Source: UBA2266 sp964406945 (GTDB lineage Bacteria > Planctomycetota > Phycisphaerae > Sedimentisphaerales > Anaerobacaceae). From it: DNA of 64,000 nt. This document shows, piece after piece, positions 1-8,180 of this stretch. A model generated the notes under the pieces. The model was not told the DNA's origin. It searched no databases and saw only the letters and a program-made list of their open reading frames with translations. Positions within the stretch are counted from its first letter, which is position 1; each line of letters begins with the position of its first letter. Made by a program: the position numbers and the translations under genes. The stretch is taken from NCBI GenBank assembly GCA_964406945.1, contig CAYOTO010000007.1:1-64000 (forward strand), given 5' to 3'.

Positions 1-2
1 GC

Positions 3-920
3 GAAACGAACCAATGGCACGTTCAGAACCCCTATCCGCAACAGAAACTAATTACTAAGATAAAAGCCAATGGTCTGGTGTTGGGCGAACATGTCGATGG
101 GAAAATATTTCGTGGCATATTGACGGGCTTGAATAAGGCGTTTGTAATCGATGCTCGGACGCGTGATGCAATTCTGAGGGGTAATCGTAGGAGCAATGAA
201 CTTATAAAGCCTTTCTTATTTGGTAAGAACATCAAACGTTATGAGCGCCCCGAGTCAGATAACTTTCTGATTCTGATACCTAAAGGTTGGACGAACAAGC
301 GGTATGCAAAGGTTAGGGACAAATGGGGAGCGTTCTGTCAAGAATATCCCGAAATAGCGCGACATATAGAGCCATTTGCTGAGGCGGCCCAGGCTCGGTA
401 TGACAAGGGTGACTACTGGTGGGAACTTCGAGCATGCTACTATTATGACGAATTTACCAAGCCGAAAATGCTGATACCGGACATATCGTTGCGTGCGAAT
501 GCAACGCTCGATACAGCGGGCGATAAATATTGTGTAAACACTTCCTATATAATCGCCAGTGGCGACCTCTATTTGCTTGGTCTTCTGAATTCAGCACTGG
601 TCTCATTCTTTTACAGCCGGCTTTCATCTGCCTACAGGGGTGGATATCTGAGGTTTATTTATCAGTATATGGTGCAAATACCCATCAGGCAGATTGACAT
701 GTCCATTCGCCGGGAGAAGGTGCGCCACGATGAGATGGTTTCACTCGTTCAATCCATGCTTGACTTGAACAAATCTCTTTCTACTGCGAAGACACCGGCC
801 GAGCGTGCGGCACTGGAGCGTCAGATTGCAGCCACTGACGACCGCATCGACCGCCTTGTCTACGAACTCTACGGCCTCACAGACGAAGAAATCGCCATTG
901 TCGAGGAGTCGACAAAATGA
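3..920 (+). CDS. Type IIG-like restriction-modification enzyme, C-terminal part (5' end outside window)
   Basis: The reading frame is open from base 3, with no stop before the first internal GTG at 78, so the gene begins upstream of the window. The visible ~305 residues resemble the TaqI-like C-terminal specificity region of Eco57I/Type IIG enzymes, in which methyltransferase and endonuclease sit in one chain. Visible marks are KPFLFGKNIKRYE (family pattern 'P-x-L-x-G-x-(D/N)-I-x-R-Y'), a KPKMLIPDIS strand, the NTSYII...YLLGLLNS segment and the GGYLRFIYQYMVQIPIRQ segment, then a helical tail ending LVYELYGLTDEE, which is common at the end of these proteins. The catalytic domains are not in view. 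Its stop overlaps the next start as ATGA, so the two genes are probably translationally coupled. Family assignment is confident; specificity is unknown. Confidence 0.8.
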   Translation, partial: ETNQWHVQNPYPQQKLITKIKANGLVLGEHVDGKIFRGILTGLNKAFVIDARTRDAILRGNRRSNELIKPFLFGKNIKRYERPESDNFLILIPKGWTNKRYAKVRDKWGAFCQEYPEIARHIEPFAEAAQARYDKGDYWWELRACYYYDEFTKPKMLIPDISLRANATLDTAGDKYCVNTSYIIASGDLYLLGLLNSALVSFFYSRLSSAYRGGYLRFIYQYMVQIPIRQIDMSIRREKVRHDEMVSLVQSMLDLNKSLSTAKTPAERAALERQIAATDDRIDRLVYELYGLTDEEIAIVEESTK

Positions 921-1105
921 TTGAGGAAGATAGCAGGGACCACAAAGATGTGCTCAGGCCTGAGCACATTGAGAGCTATGAGATGGCGCAGAAAGACATG
1001 TGCAACCGCTTGGGGGAGATAGATATGTTGATTGGAATACTTGAGACTATTGAGGTAAAGATAAGGACGACTCTTATTAGAGGCCTATACAGTGATATAC
1101 AATAA
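917..1105 (+). CDS. Small hypothetical protein coupled to the restriction-modification gene
   Basis: This 62-residue protein starts at an ATG that overlaps the stop of the upstream restriction-modification gene by 4 bases (ATGA), an arrangement that suggests coupled translation. It is charged (many E, D and K), has no membrane segment, and reads as mostly helical with a C-terminal GILETIEVKIRTTLIRG stretch. I do not recognise a family. Its position suggests an accessory or control component of the restriction-modification locus, but nothing in the sequence proves that. Confidence 0.5.
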   Translation: MIEEDSRDHKDVLRPEHIESYEMAQKDMCNRLGEIDMLIGILETIEVKIRTTLIRGLYSDIQ

Positions 1106-1128
1106 CGCGTATTTAGAGGAGAAGCATA

Positions 1129-1317
1129 ATGAACGAATACTGTGAGAACTGCCGCCACTGGAAGCCGTTTCAAGACAATATGGGGGAATGCCATTGCAGG
1201 GCTCCTTTGCCGTATATCCATGATCCGGAAGAAAAGACTCTGGATAAAGTAAGCAGATGGCCTCTGACAAAAACGAATCAATACTGCGGAGAATTTTCGG
1301 AGCGATTGGATGTTTAG
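1129..1317 (+). CDS. Small cysteine-rich, probably zinc-binding protein
   Basis: A 62-residue protein with a good ribosome binding site (GAGGAG about 6 bases before the ATG). It begins with CENCRHW and continues with ECHCRAP and QYCGEF, giving five to six cysteines arranged as a small metal-binding knuckle. Proteins of this CxxCxxW type are common in phage and mobile-element contexts and are usually unannotated. It lies 23 bases after the preceding small gene, so the three genes form one unit. Function is unknown; zinc binding is inferred from the cysteine spacing. Confidence 0.6.
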   Translation: MNEYCENCRHWKPFQDNMGECHCRAPLPYIHDPEEKTLDKVSRWPLTKTNQYCGEFSERLDV

Positions 1318-1348
1318 TCGCGGGAATTGAGGGTGACTTCTTGGTCGT

Positions 1349-1470
1349 GGGCCAGATGCTTCGCTGCGCTCAGCATGACAGCGCTGGCGGGGCATGACTT
1401 TTTATGCGGGGGCCAGATGCCCTTCGGCAGGCTCAGGGCTGGACTTTCGCTTCGCTCAGAATGACGAAAG
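1349..1470. repeat. Dispersed intergenic repeat, two adjacent core copies
   Basis: The core reads CCAGATGCTTCGCTGCG followed by CTCAGCATGACA, in which ATGCT and AGCAT pair as a short hairpin. A first copy lies at 1349-1381. A diverged second copy at 1410-1470 has the middle replaced by CCCTTCGGCAGGCTCAGG. The same core recurs in most gaps of the first 29 kb of the window. It is intergenic here and opens frames of the type HAERSEAS or LSAAKHL that should not be called proteins. Confidence 0.8.
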
Positions 1471-1734
1471 TGGAAGCACGAAATTCGAAACAAATTCGGC
1501 TCTTCGAAGTAATCTGTGGGTCCGAATTCAGCGAAACTGACTCGGCAAAACAGCCTGGGACCCCAGATACACAAATTTCCCCCCTCACGCCACAAATTTG
1601 AGCATCTGCCCAAACTGTTTTGCCGAGAACCGGCCCAATTCAAATCGATCCGGAGAACCGACGGCATTGCCGTTGTCATATCTGTTTTCTTTGCAGCGTG
1701 TTATGTAATTTTTCTCCCGCAATTTACCCACAGA

Positions 1735-2060
1735 TTCTGCTGAGGAGGCTTACTTTGGTCGCTGCGGAGGTCTCGGGGACGCCGGGCGAGAGCGGACTAA
1801 GGCGAAAAAAATGGCCGAGGAAGACTTCGTCGAGCTGTGCTTTGTTATCAGGGCGGTGAATCGTTTCGATTCGTCTGCGGCCCAGGAGTGGTTTCTCCAC
1901 TTGTCGATGACTCTGGGCGGTCTGTGTGTGGTGACGTATCCGGCGTATCCGGCGGGGGTTTCGGTCAGGACGTCGTCGAGCCACTGGAATGTTGTGTCTT
2001 CGTCGTAGATGTCGGTTGTGCTGTCGACGAATACGAGGCGGGGGTGTGCGGATCATTTTA
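1735..2060 (-). pseudogene. Remnant of a calcineurin-like metallophosphoesterase (frameshifted, 5' truncated)
   Basis: Two overlapping minus-strand frames together read like the C-terminal part of a metallophosphoesterase. The first, entered after a TGA, gives RLVFVDSTTDIYDEDTTF, then a helix, then VTTHRPPRVIDKW and ESKRFTALITKH. Near base 1845 the frame must shift, after which the other frame continues AQLDEVFLGHF, matching the family's 'VDxVFxGHxH' metal-binding motif with the last histidine lost. No intact N-terminus exists upstream because the region is followed at once by the exporter gene. Both the frameshift and the missing first half indicate a decayed gene. The plus-strand frames here show no recognisable protein. 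Confidence 0.6.
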
Positions 2061-2077
2061 CGTGGAGCACTCGGAGG

Positions 2078-2701
2078 CTACAGCCGGGCTAACTTTACCG
2101 CTGCATCGCAGAGGAAGTTCAGGCCGAAAAGTATCAAAGCGCTTCCGCACAATATAACCACCCATTTCATTGTTTTGGGTCCCAGGATGCGGGCCCCTTT
2201 GTAGCTGAACCACGAGAGGATCCAGAGCCAGATCAGGTCCATGGACCAGTGCACCGCGGCGAACAGTACGAACGCCCAGGCGCCGAGTGATTTGGCCTGT
2301 AACGCAAGGGCCAGTCCGGCGGTCGCCCACCAGAGCAAAAAGTACGGGTTGCCGCCTGAGAGGACAATGCCTGTAAGCAGAGGTCCTCTTCGGCCGTAGC
2401 CGGTTTGCTGAGCGGTATCGGCGGCGGTTTTGATCATTCCCAGGCCCATGAGCCAGAGGAAAAGCCCGCCGGCGAGTCCGATCACGATCTGGGTGATGAC
2501 CGATTCGAAGAAGACGGCCATGCCCAGGGTGATCACGACGATCAGCGGGAATTCGACGATTCCGTGGCCGAGGGCCAGCAGTGCTCCTGCATGGCGGTTT
2601 CGGGTTCCCAACTCGATTGTCGCGGCGGTAACAGGACCGGGCGCCATCACGCCCGAGAGCGATATGACAACGACCTGAGCCAGAAACGCAACTAACGCCA
2701 T
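2078..2701 (-). CDS. LysE/RhtB family amino-acid exporter-like membrane protein
   Basis: A 207-residue protein with about six hydrophobic segments and the LysE-type N-terminal signature (LSGVMAPGPVTAATIELGTR, with the PGP loop). A second conserved loop, GIVLSGGNPYFLLWW, precedes the fourth segment. Length fits the family. These inner-membrane carriers export amino acids or related small molecules by proton exchange; the substrate cannot be told from sequence. The start is the ATG at 2701, with no strong ribosome binding site. It stands alone, about 220 bases downstream of the polysaccharide lyase on the same strand. Confidence 0.85.
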   Translation of the reverse strand: MALVAFLAQVVVISLSGVMAPGPVTAATIELGTRNRHAGALLALGHGIVEFPLIVVITLGMAVFFESVITQIVIGLAGGLFLWLMGLGMIKTAADTAQQTGYGRRGPLLTGIVLSGGNPYFLLWWATAGLALALQAKSLGAWAFVLFAAVHWSMDLIWLWILSWFSYKGARILGPKTMKWVVILCGSALILFGLNFLCDAAVKLARL

Positions 2702-2920
2702 AAAATGCAGACCCGATCCGACGATCCCTCATCAACCCGTAAAGATTCCGTGTGCTTTTTAACAGATCACAGGCCCGGATTCAATGGCGGGGAGAGGATT
2801 AAGGCAATGTTTTAGAAAAAAAGGGAGGCTTTTGTATCGAGAATGCAGTCTGCGACGGCTGAGCAGCGGCGGCGGTGTGAGCGGGAAAGGAAGTTGTGGG
2901 CTTAATCGCGGTCAGTTGGG

Positions 2921-4927
2921 CTATTTTTGCTCGACGGCGACGTGGTCGAAGTTTACGCGGGTGGTCACATTTTCGAGGCCGGAGCAGACGCCGATGCCGA
3001 CCAGAAGGTTCGGGTCCAGTTTGGCCTCGGTCTTGCCTATTTGGGTCCAGGTTACTGCGTCTGAAGATACGGCCGCGATGAAGGTGTCGGCGTTTCGCTG
3101 CAGCCTTAGCCAGCATTCGCCCAGCAGACGGCCCTGCACGACGACCGGCTCGTCCAGTTTGACAGAAGAGTTGATTGTGCACGGCTGACCGGCTTGCTTT
3201 CTGGTAATCAGGCGGGCGTACCAGCCGGGCTTTTCGATGTTCCGGTCAAAAGAGGGGGTGATCAGCAATGCGGCCTGGGCGGAATCGGTGTCCAGGGACT
3301 CGCGAATGATCAGGCCCATGCGTGTGAACTGGGAACTTAGCTGTGGTACGTATGCGGCCACGATGACGCCGTCGCCGATCAGTTTATGATATGCGAACTG
3401 CATGCGGTCTGCGTCGGTTCCGAGTCCCGTTCCAGATCCGGTGAGCGTGAATTGCCGTCCATCAAAGGCGGTGTTGCCGGGCACTTTAACGTCGCCTATA
3501 TCCCTATGTGACCAGGCCGGAGGCAGTCCCGCGCACACGGCGGCGGGATAGCTTTGCGGGCTTTGGCCCTTCTGGTTGCAGGCCTGCACGGCGTAGGTGT
3601 AGGTTTTCGAAGGCTCGACGGTGTGGTCGGTGTATGAAGTTGTTGTCACATTGTCGGCTAAGGTGGTATACGGGCCGTCTTTTCGTGCAGCCCGGCGGAC
3701 GATGTACCTATCGGCATGGATCGAAGCCACCCATTCGAGGTCGACCTGTCCGGGGGATCCTTTCGCTATCAAGCCGCCGGGCGGTTGAGGCGCGGCCGGA
3801 GGGTCGCTGTCGAGGGTCTTGCGGGAGAACAGCAATGTCCCGAAGCCGGGATGGTCCGCAGCGGGTCGGCCGGGGCCTTCGGGGCGCGTTTTTTCAGCGG
3901 CTCTCTGCGTCCAGGGTGCGTCCATGTGCGCGCGGTTTACGTAATGATTGTAAACCTGTTCGAAGACCGCACGCAGGCGGCCTCGGCCTTTGTCTGAGAT
4001 TCGGGTGTGGTGGTATTTGCCTGTTCGGTCGAGGGTCTCGGTAAAGGGCACGGGCCGGCCCAGGTTGTAACGTGCGGTGTACTCGAACCCTTCGAGCAGG
4101 CGGTAGTCTGCGTAGGCGAAGAGGTCCAGGCCCTGCTGCCAGGCGATTTCGCAGCAGGTGCTTAGAATCGCCAGTCCCAGTTGCGTGTGCTGCTGGTCGC
4201 GGCCGCTTTCCTGGCACTGGCCGGATTCGTTTATTATGTAATTGGTGAGGCGGCCGTTGCCCGCTCCGTTGACGTAGTATCGCAGGGCGCGCTCGAACAC
4301 GGCGCGGTCGTCGCAGAAGACGCCGATGGCCATGACGGTCTGGATTGCGGCTGCGTCCCAGTTGCCGTTGGCGAAGAGGGCGAAGTCTTTGACGGCCGGA
4401 TAGATGGCGTCCATGAACATGGCCTCGGTTCTTCGGATATCCGATTGCGACCAGCCTGTGTCGGTGTATCGCAGTATTTCGGCCGCGTTGACCATCTTGA
4501 ACGGGCCGAGGCCGGCCATGAGCACGGCGTCGCGGCCGGTTACGCGTTCGAGTTTACGACTCCAGGCGTTGACGATTTCGAGGGCTTTGTCGGCGTACGC
4601 CTTTTCGCCGGTGATGGCCCACATCAGTGAGCACTGGTAGGCGGCGTTCGCGTCGCGGTCGAAGCGGTCGTTGTTTACGCTTGGGGCGCGTCCGATTCTG
4701 TCGCGGGGGCCTCGCATGCGGTAGTCGGCTTGAGAGGCCGGGTCGCTTTTGAAGACCTCGAAGCCGCTTGCCCAGGGCTGTTGTTTTGCACGGACCTTCT
4801 GCGCCATGCGAGATAAGTCTGTTTTGCTGTGGAGCAGGCCGGGGTGTTTGAAATTCGCGGCAGCCGCAGCGGTGGAGAGTGTGGCCGTTAGAAGAAGCAG
4901 TTGTATGAATTTGTGTAATCGAGGCAT
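2921..4927 (-). CDS. Secreted alginate-lyase-family polysaccharide lyase with FN3 and C-terminal beta domain
   Basis: A 668-residue exported protein. The signal peptide is LHKFIQLLLLTATLSTAAAAA. The N-terminal half is an alpha-toroid lyase domain of the alginate lyase superfamily: it has the NGNWDAAAIQTVMAIGVF helix and the conserved QCQESGRDQQHTQLGLA segment, in which family members place catalytic or substrate-binding residues. A fibronectin type III domain follows (about residues 385-470, DLEWVASIHADRYIVRRA), then a beta-sandwich of roughly 170 residues at the C-terminus that resembles DUF1349-like glycan-binding modules. AGAGGA lies 9 bases before the ATG. Likely role: beta-elimination of uronate-containing polysaccharide outside the cytoplasm. 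The substrate is inferred. Confidence 0.8.
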   Translation of the reverse strand: MPRLHKFIQLLLLTATLSTAAAAANFKHPGLLHSKTDLSRMAQKVRAKQQPWASGFEVFKSDPASQADYRMRGPRDRIGRAPSVNNDRFDRDANAAYQCSLMWAITGEKAYADKALEIVNAWSRKLERVTGRDAVLMAGLGPFKMVNAAEILRYTDTGWSQSDIRRTEAMFMDAIYPAVKDFALFANGNWDAAAIQTVMAIGVFCDDRAVFERALRYYVNGAGNGRLTNYIINESGQCQESGRDQQHTQLGLAILSTCCEIAWQQGLDLFAYADYRLLEGFEYTARYNLGRPVPFTETLDRTGKYHHTRISDKGRGRLRAVFEQVYNHYVNRAHMDAPWTQRAAEKTRPEGPGRPAADHPGFGTLLFSRKTLDSDPPAAPQPPGGLIAKGSPGQVDLEWVASIHADRYIVRRAARKDGPYTTLADNVTTTSYTDHTVEPSKTYTYAVQACNQKGQSPQSYPAAVCAGLPPAWSHRDIGDVKVPGNTAFDGRQFTLTGSGTGLGTDADRMQFAYHKLIGDGVIVAAYVPQLSSQFTRMGLIIRESLDTDSAQAALLITPSFDRNIEKPGWYARLITRKQAGQPCTINSSVKLDEPVVVQGRLLGECWLRLQRNADTFIAAVSSDAVTWTQIGKTEAKLDPNLLVGIGVCSGLENVTTRVNFDHVAVEQK

Positions 4928-4960
4928 GTTCTATATTCCTCTTAAGTTTGGTGGGGAGGG

Positions 4961-5110
4961 GTGCACTAATAATTTTTTGGCATATCTACCGGGTTTCGAC
5001 CGGAAATATCTTTCGCTGCCCAGATGCTTCGCTGCGCTCAGCATGACACGGTAGGGGGGCTCAGCATGACAGATGTCTATATACATTAGCGACACGTTAT
5101 TTTCGTACAC
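4961..5110. repeat. MITE-like element, copy 1
   Basis: A ~150-bp unit with left end GTGCACTAATAATTTTTTGG. The right end, read on the other strand, begins GTGTACGAAAATAACGTG. These ends are imperfect terminal inverted repeats. Inside are a TACCGGGTTTCGACCGG block, the dispersed core (CTTCGCTGCGCTCAG), a second AGCATGACAG and an A/T-rich tail. The same layout recurs near 14418, 20836 and 28617. It lies just upstream of the start of the polysaccharide lyase gene. Confidence 0.75.
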
Positions 5111-5184
5111 ACTTATAGAGTATACAGGGCGGGTCGGAATGAGGCAATGATTGGTTTATATTTCTAAGGGCGGGTGGCATAAAC

Positions 5185-5388
5185 GGTTGGGGTGGTGGTT
5201 GGTTGGCGGGCATGCGTCTTGTGCGAGGGCCAGATCCTTCGGCTGCGCCTCAGGATGACATGGTTCGCGGCTGATCTTTCGTATCTTGAGGGGCGGTGTA
5301 GTCGGTTGGGGTGGTGGTCGGTTGCCGGGCTTGCGTCTTGTGCGGAGGCCAGATCCTTCGGCTGCGCCTCAGGATGACATTGGGCGTT
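5185..5388. repeat. Direct duplication, period 119 bases, carrying the dispersed core
   Basis: The stretches 5185-5269 and 5304-5388 are near-identical: GGTTGGGGTGGTGG, GGTTG(G/C)CGGGC, TGCGTCTTGTGCG, then the core variant CCAGATCCTTCGGCTGCGCC ending AGGATGACAT. The offset is 119 bases. A further degraded core lies at 5467-5500. The gap 4928-5503 therefore consists of repeats, and I see no gene in it. Confidence 0.75.
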
Positions 5389-5503
5389 GAAGGCTTATTC
5401 GGGGAGGTTTTCGTATGCTCGGCGCGCAGTGTACCTTTAGCGGGTTTGGCCGCTGACATTAGTCGCAGCCCAGATTCTTTGTTGTGGGGTCAGGATGACG
5501 GGA

Positions 5504-6316
5504 CTAATTTGGTTTGTAGTATTTCATTGCTCTGGGCAAGACCTGTTTTATATGCTGGATTCTGGTCTGTTCGGAGGGGTGTGTGCTGAGAAACTCCGGC
5601 GGCGCCGCTGCTTCGCTCAGTTCGGCCATTCGCTGCCAGAAGTCCACTGCTTCGCTGGGGTCGTATCCGGCCATGGCCATGAATATCAGGCCGAGGTTGT
5701 CGGCCTCTTTTTCATGCACCCGGCTGTAAGGCAGAAGGACGCCGACCTGCGTGCCGATGCCGTAGGACTGCATGAACAATTCCTGTGTCGCCGCGGGCTT
5801 GTTAGCCAGGGCCTGCGACAGGGCCATACCGCCGAACTGCACCACCAGTCCCTGCGACATTCGTTCGCCTCCGTGGCGTGCTATGGCGTGGGCGATTTCG
5901 TGTCCCATGACGACCGCGAGGTCCGTCTCGTCCTGTATGATTTTAAACATGCCGGTGTAGATAACTACTTTTCCGCCCGGCAACGCCCAGGCATTTACAA
6001 CCTCGTCGTCAATCAGGTTGAACTCCCATTCGTATCCTTCGAGGTTGCAGTCTTCATCATCGGCGCAGAACATTGTAACGGCCTGCTGGATGTTTCGCCC
6101 CACTCTTTTGACCATTTGGCTTCTCTCGGTGCCGGTTACCACCCGGGCCTGCGAGAGAAATTCGCTGTACTGCTGGTAACTCATCTGCTGAATCGTGCCT
6201 CTGGGCACCAGGTTCAACTGGCGGCGACCGGTGACGGCAACCTGCGAACATGAAAGTGTGAACGCACATAGAATGCACCAGATCAGGACAGCAACTTTTC
6301 GTTTGGCTTTAATCAT
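5504..6316 (-). CDS. M48 family zinc metalloprotease lipoprotein
   Basis: A 270-residue protein with a lipoprotein signal (hydrophobic stretch ending TLSC, Cys23) and an M48 catalytic domain. HEIAH at residues 139-143 supplies two zinc-binding histidines and the catalytic Glu. The third ligand is the Glu of HEKEADNLG near residue 204. NAWALPGGKVVIYTGMF before the motif and STHPSEQTRI near the end are family hallmarks. Length matches BepA/LoiP-type periplasmic proteases that act on misassembled envelope proteins. AGGGG precedes the ATG. The LEA14-like lipoprotein lies 42 bases upstream on the same strand, so the two are probably cotranscribed. Confidence 0.9.
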   Translation of the reverse strand: MIKAKRKVAVLIWCILCAFTLSCSQVAVTGRRQLNLVPRGTIQQMSYQQYSEFLSQARVVTGTERSQMVKRVGRNIQQAVTMFCADDEDCNLEGYEWEFNLIDDEVVNAWALPGGKVVIYTGMFKIIQDETDLAVVMGHEIAHAIARHGGERMSQGLVVQFGGMALSQALANKPAATQELFMQSYGIGTQVGVLLPYSRVHEKEADNLGLIFMAMAGYDPSEAVDFWQRMAELSEAAAPPEFLSTHPSEQTRIQHIKQVLPRAMKYYKPN

Positions 6317-6358
6317 GATAATTTCCCCTATTTTCTTTGCGGCATTTCGTTTGCAGCA

Positions 6359-6874
6359 CTATTTCATGTTTTCCAACATTTGGCGGACGGCGGTTCCGGA
6401 AGTTGTCGGAAGCGTTATCTCTGCTTCCCTGCTCAGCGGCAGCCGGATTGGGCCGAGTATCGGCGCATCGACCGCCATGTCCGCCCGAGCCGTATAAGCT
6501 ATCGTCCCGCCGGGCCGGACACCTTTAGCTGCTTTCAGTACATCGGCATAGCTGACTGTGGTCGGCAGGGAGACGACCTGGGTGCTTTGGGCCGGGACCG
6601 CGGCGGCGATATCTGTTTGTCCGGAGAGGAATTTACCGCCTTCGACCGTTACGCCGTAGTCCAGGCCGGTTACGGGCAGGGCAACGGAATACGGATTGCG
6701 TATCTCTACATCAAACAGAAGTGTTGCCGAATCAAGATTGACGTCGCCGAATGCAAGACCCATTAGTCGGGCGGTTGGCTTCCGGGCTTCGAACATTCTC
6801 TGAGCCGACTCACAACCCCCAGACAAGATTGCCAGGACCAGCGTCGCCGGCATTATTTTCCACAGTTTTCTCAA
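6359..6874 (-). CDS. LEA14-like (WHy domain) lipoprotein
   Basis: A 171-residue protein starting at a TTG preceded by a strong AGGGGGG site. It has a short hydrophobic leader ending SGGC (about residue 21), a likely lipidation site. The body matches the LEA type 2/WHy fold: DSATLLFDVEIRNPYSVALP, then LDYGVTVEGGKFLSGQ and the VPAQSTQVVSLPTTVSY strand pattern. Proteins of this fold are beta-sandwiches found in envelope lipoproteins and stress proteins; the biochemical role is unknown. It lies directly upstream of the M48 protease gene. Confidence 0.75.
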   Translation of the reverse strand: MRKLWKIMPATLVLAILSGGCESAQRMFEARKPTARLMGLAFGDVNLDSATLLFDVEIRNPYSVALPVTGLDYGVTVEGGKFLSGQTDIAAAVPAQSTQVVSLPTTVSYADVLKAAKGVRPGGTIAYTARADMAVDAPILGPIRLPLSREAEITLPTTSGTAVRQMLENMK

Positions 6875-7081
6875 CTGAACCCCCCTTTCCAGCGATTACT
6901 GTTTTTGCTCTGCAGAACCGTCAGTCTTGCGTCGCGGGCGACCAGAGGCATGCAATCAGCATCCTTTGCATTGCACTGACAGCGATCAGTTCACTTGTAG
7001 AGATTATGGCGGTTTTATCGGCGATTGTAAAGGATAAGTCTCGGGGAAAAAGCCACTAAGGGCATTATGGTTGCGCGCGAC

Positions 7082-7116
7082 CCGTTCAGGTCCGGCATGC
7101 GCGTGGGTCCGAACGG
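7082..7116. promoter_or_regulatory. 35-bp inverted repeat upstream of the TIM-barrel gene, possible operator
   Basis: CCGTTC at 7082-7087 pairs with GAACGG at 7111-7116, around a centre that contains the palindrome GCATGC. It ends 54 bases before a TTGACA element. It could be a regulator binding site or simply a stable hairpin; nothing else in the gap 6875-7255 apart from the promoter is recognisable. Confidence 0.3.
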
Positions 7117-7170
7117 TGTTCCGTGTTGGGTACAGGGGGGGCAGAGTGGTATTTTGTGTCTTCGGCGCTC

Positions 7171-7199
7171 TTGACATTTTCGCCTTGTTCTGCTAACCT
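7171..7199 (+). promoter_or_regulatory. Sigma-70-type promoter for the exported TIM-barrel/AKR unit
   Basis: A perfect -35 TTGACA at 7171-7176, a 17-base spacer, and a weaker -10 TAACCT at 7194-7199, 56 bases before the chosen start at 7256. Confidence 0.5.
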
Positions 7200-7255
7200 G
7201 GCGAAACTGCAATTTCGTTAGAAGCAGTGCGCTACAATCGCGCGAAAAGGTGCAG

Positions 7256-8167
7256 ATGAGACTCAACAGACGTGATTTGCTGATTGGAGCCGGGGCGGCC
7301 GCGGGCTGTCTATGCGCTCAGATTCCCTGTGAATGCGCACAAACCTCGGGAAAAACCAGGAAATGGCGCATGAGACTGTCCACCAGCTCGATACACTTCA
7401 TGGAGTTGGGAATTGAGCGGGTCTGCGAGAAAATCGCCGAACTGGGTTTCAGCGGCATCGACATCTGGTCCGCACACAATAACTGCCCGCATCTGGATGA
7501 TGTCCTAAGGCGACTGGGGCCTGATCGACTGAGAGAGGTTCTGGCCAAAAACAAGCTAAAGCTTTATGCTTTCAGCACTTACAAGGGCGGATATGCGAAA
7601 TATGCCGAGTTGCTCGGCAAGGCCGGAGGCGGTGTGGCCGTGCAGGGCAGCACCGGGCCGTGCAAACCCTCGGAGCTGTCTTCGAGGATGAAGGAGTTTA
7701 TCGAATCTTTGAAACCGCTGGCGGAACTGGCGGAAAAACATGAATCATATCTGGCCATAGAGAATCACGGCAATGCCCTACTGGATTCAGTAGATTCCAT
7801 CAAGGCCTTTGTTGATACCAATACATCGCGTAGAATCGGCATCGCACTTGCTCCATATCACATACAGGGGCGCAAGGAGTCGGTTCCGGAGGCGATCAGG
7901 GCGTGCGGCGGACAACTGATGTTCTTTTACGCCTGGCAGAGGGCCAGGGGCATCGAGCAACTTCCCGGCGTGGGCCCGGCCGACATGACGCCCTGGCTGC
8001 AGGCTCTGGCGAAGATAGATTATAAATGGTATGTTAACCCCTTCATGCACGGGCATCCAGGAACGTCGGTGATGACGGCAAACCTCGCGAAGTCGAGGGA
8101 CTATCTTAAAGAATGTTATTCTCGAATTGATCCCGAGATACGGCATAGCAATGCTAACGACGAATAA
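7256..8167 (+). CDS. Tat-exported TIM-barrel protein (xylose isomerase/AP endonuclease superfamily)
   Basis: About 303 residues. I chose the ATG at 7256, five bases after AAAGG, over the in-frame GTG at 7250. A Tat signal (NRRDLLIGAGAAAG) implies export folded, perhaps with cofactor. The body is a TIM barrel like sugar phosphate isomerase/epimerases: ELGFSGIDIWSAHNNCPH, KLYAFSTYKGGY and AIENHGN. By eye the metal-binding set is unusual: the first Glu is present (AIENHGN), but the usual Asp and His positions read IALAPYHI and MFFYAWQ. That points to a divergent subfamily or altered chemistry. The next gene, an AKR-like protein, follows 13 bases later. A sugar substrate is inferred from fold and context only. 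Confidence 0.75.
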   Translation: MRLNRRDLLIGAGAAAGCLCAQIPCECAQTSGKTRKWRMRLSTSSIHFMELGIERVCEKIAELGFSGIDIWSAHNNCPHLDDVLRRLGPDRLREVLAKNKLKLYAFSTYKGGYAKYAELLGKAGGGVAVQGSTGPCKPSELSSRMKEFIESLKPLAELAEKHESYLAIENHGNALLDSVDSIKAFVDTNTSRRIGIALAPYHIQGRKESVPEAIRACGGQLMFFYAWQRARGIEQLPGVGPADMTPWLQALAKIDYKWYVNPFMHGHPGTSVMTANLAKSRDYLKECYSRIDPEIRHSNANDE

Positions 8168-8180
8168 GAAGGAGAACACA

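Noticed and set aside
1404..1743. Short plus-strand frames in the gap after the cysteine-rich gene
   Set aside because: They read through repeat cores and have no ribosome sites or protein-like composition.
1811..2204. Plus-strand frames over the metallophosphoesterase relic
   Set aside because: The recognisable protein motifs lie on the minus strand; the plus frames are shadows.
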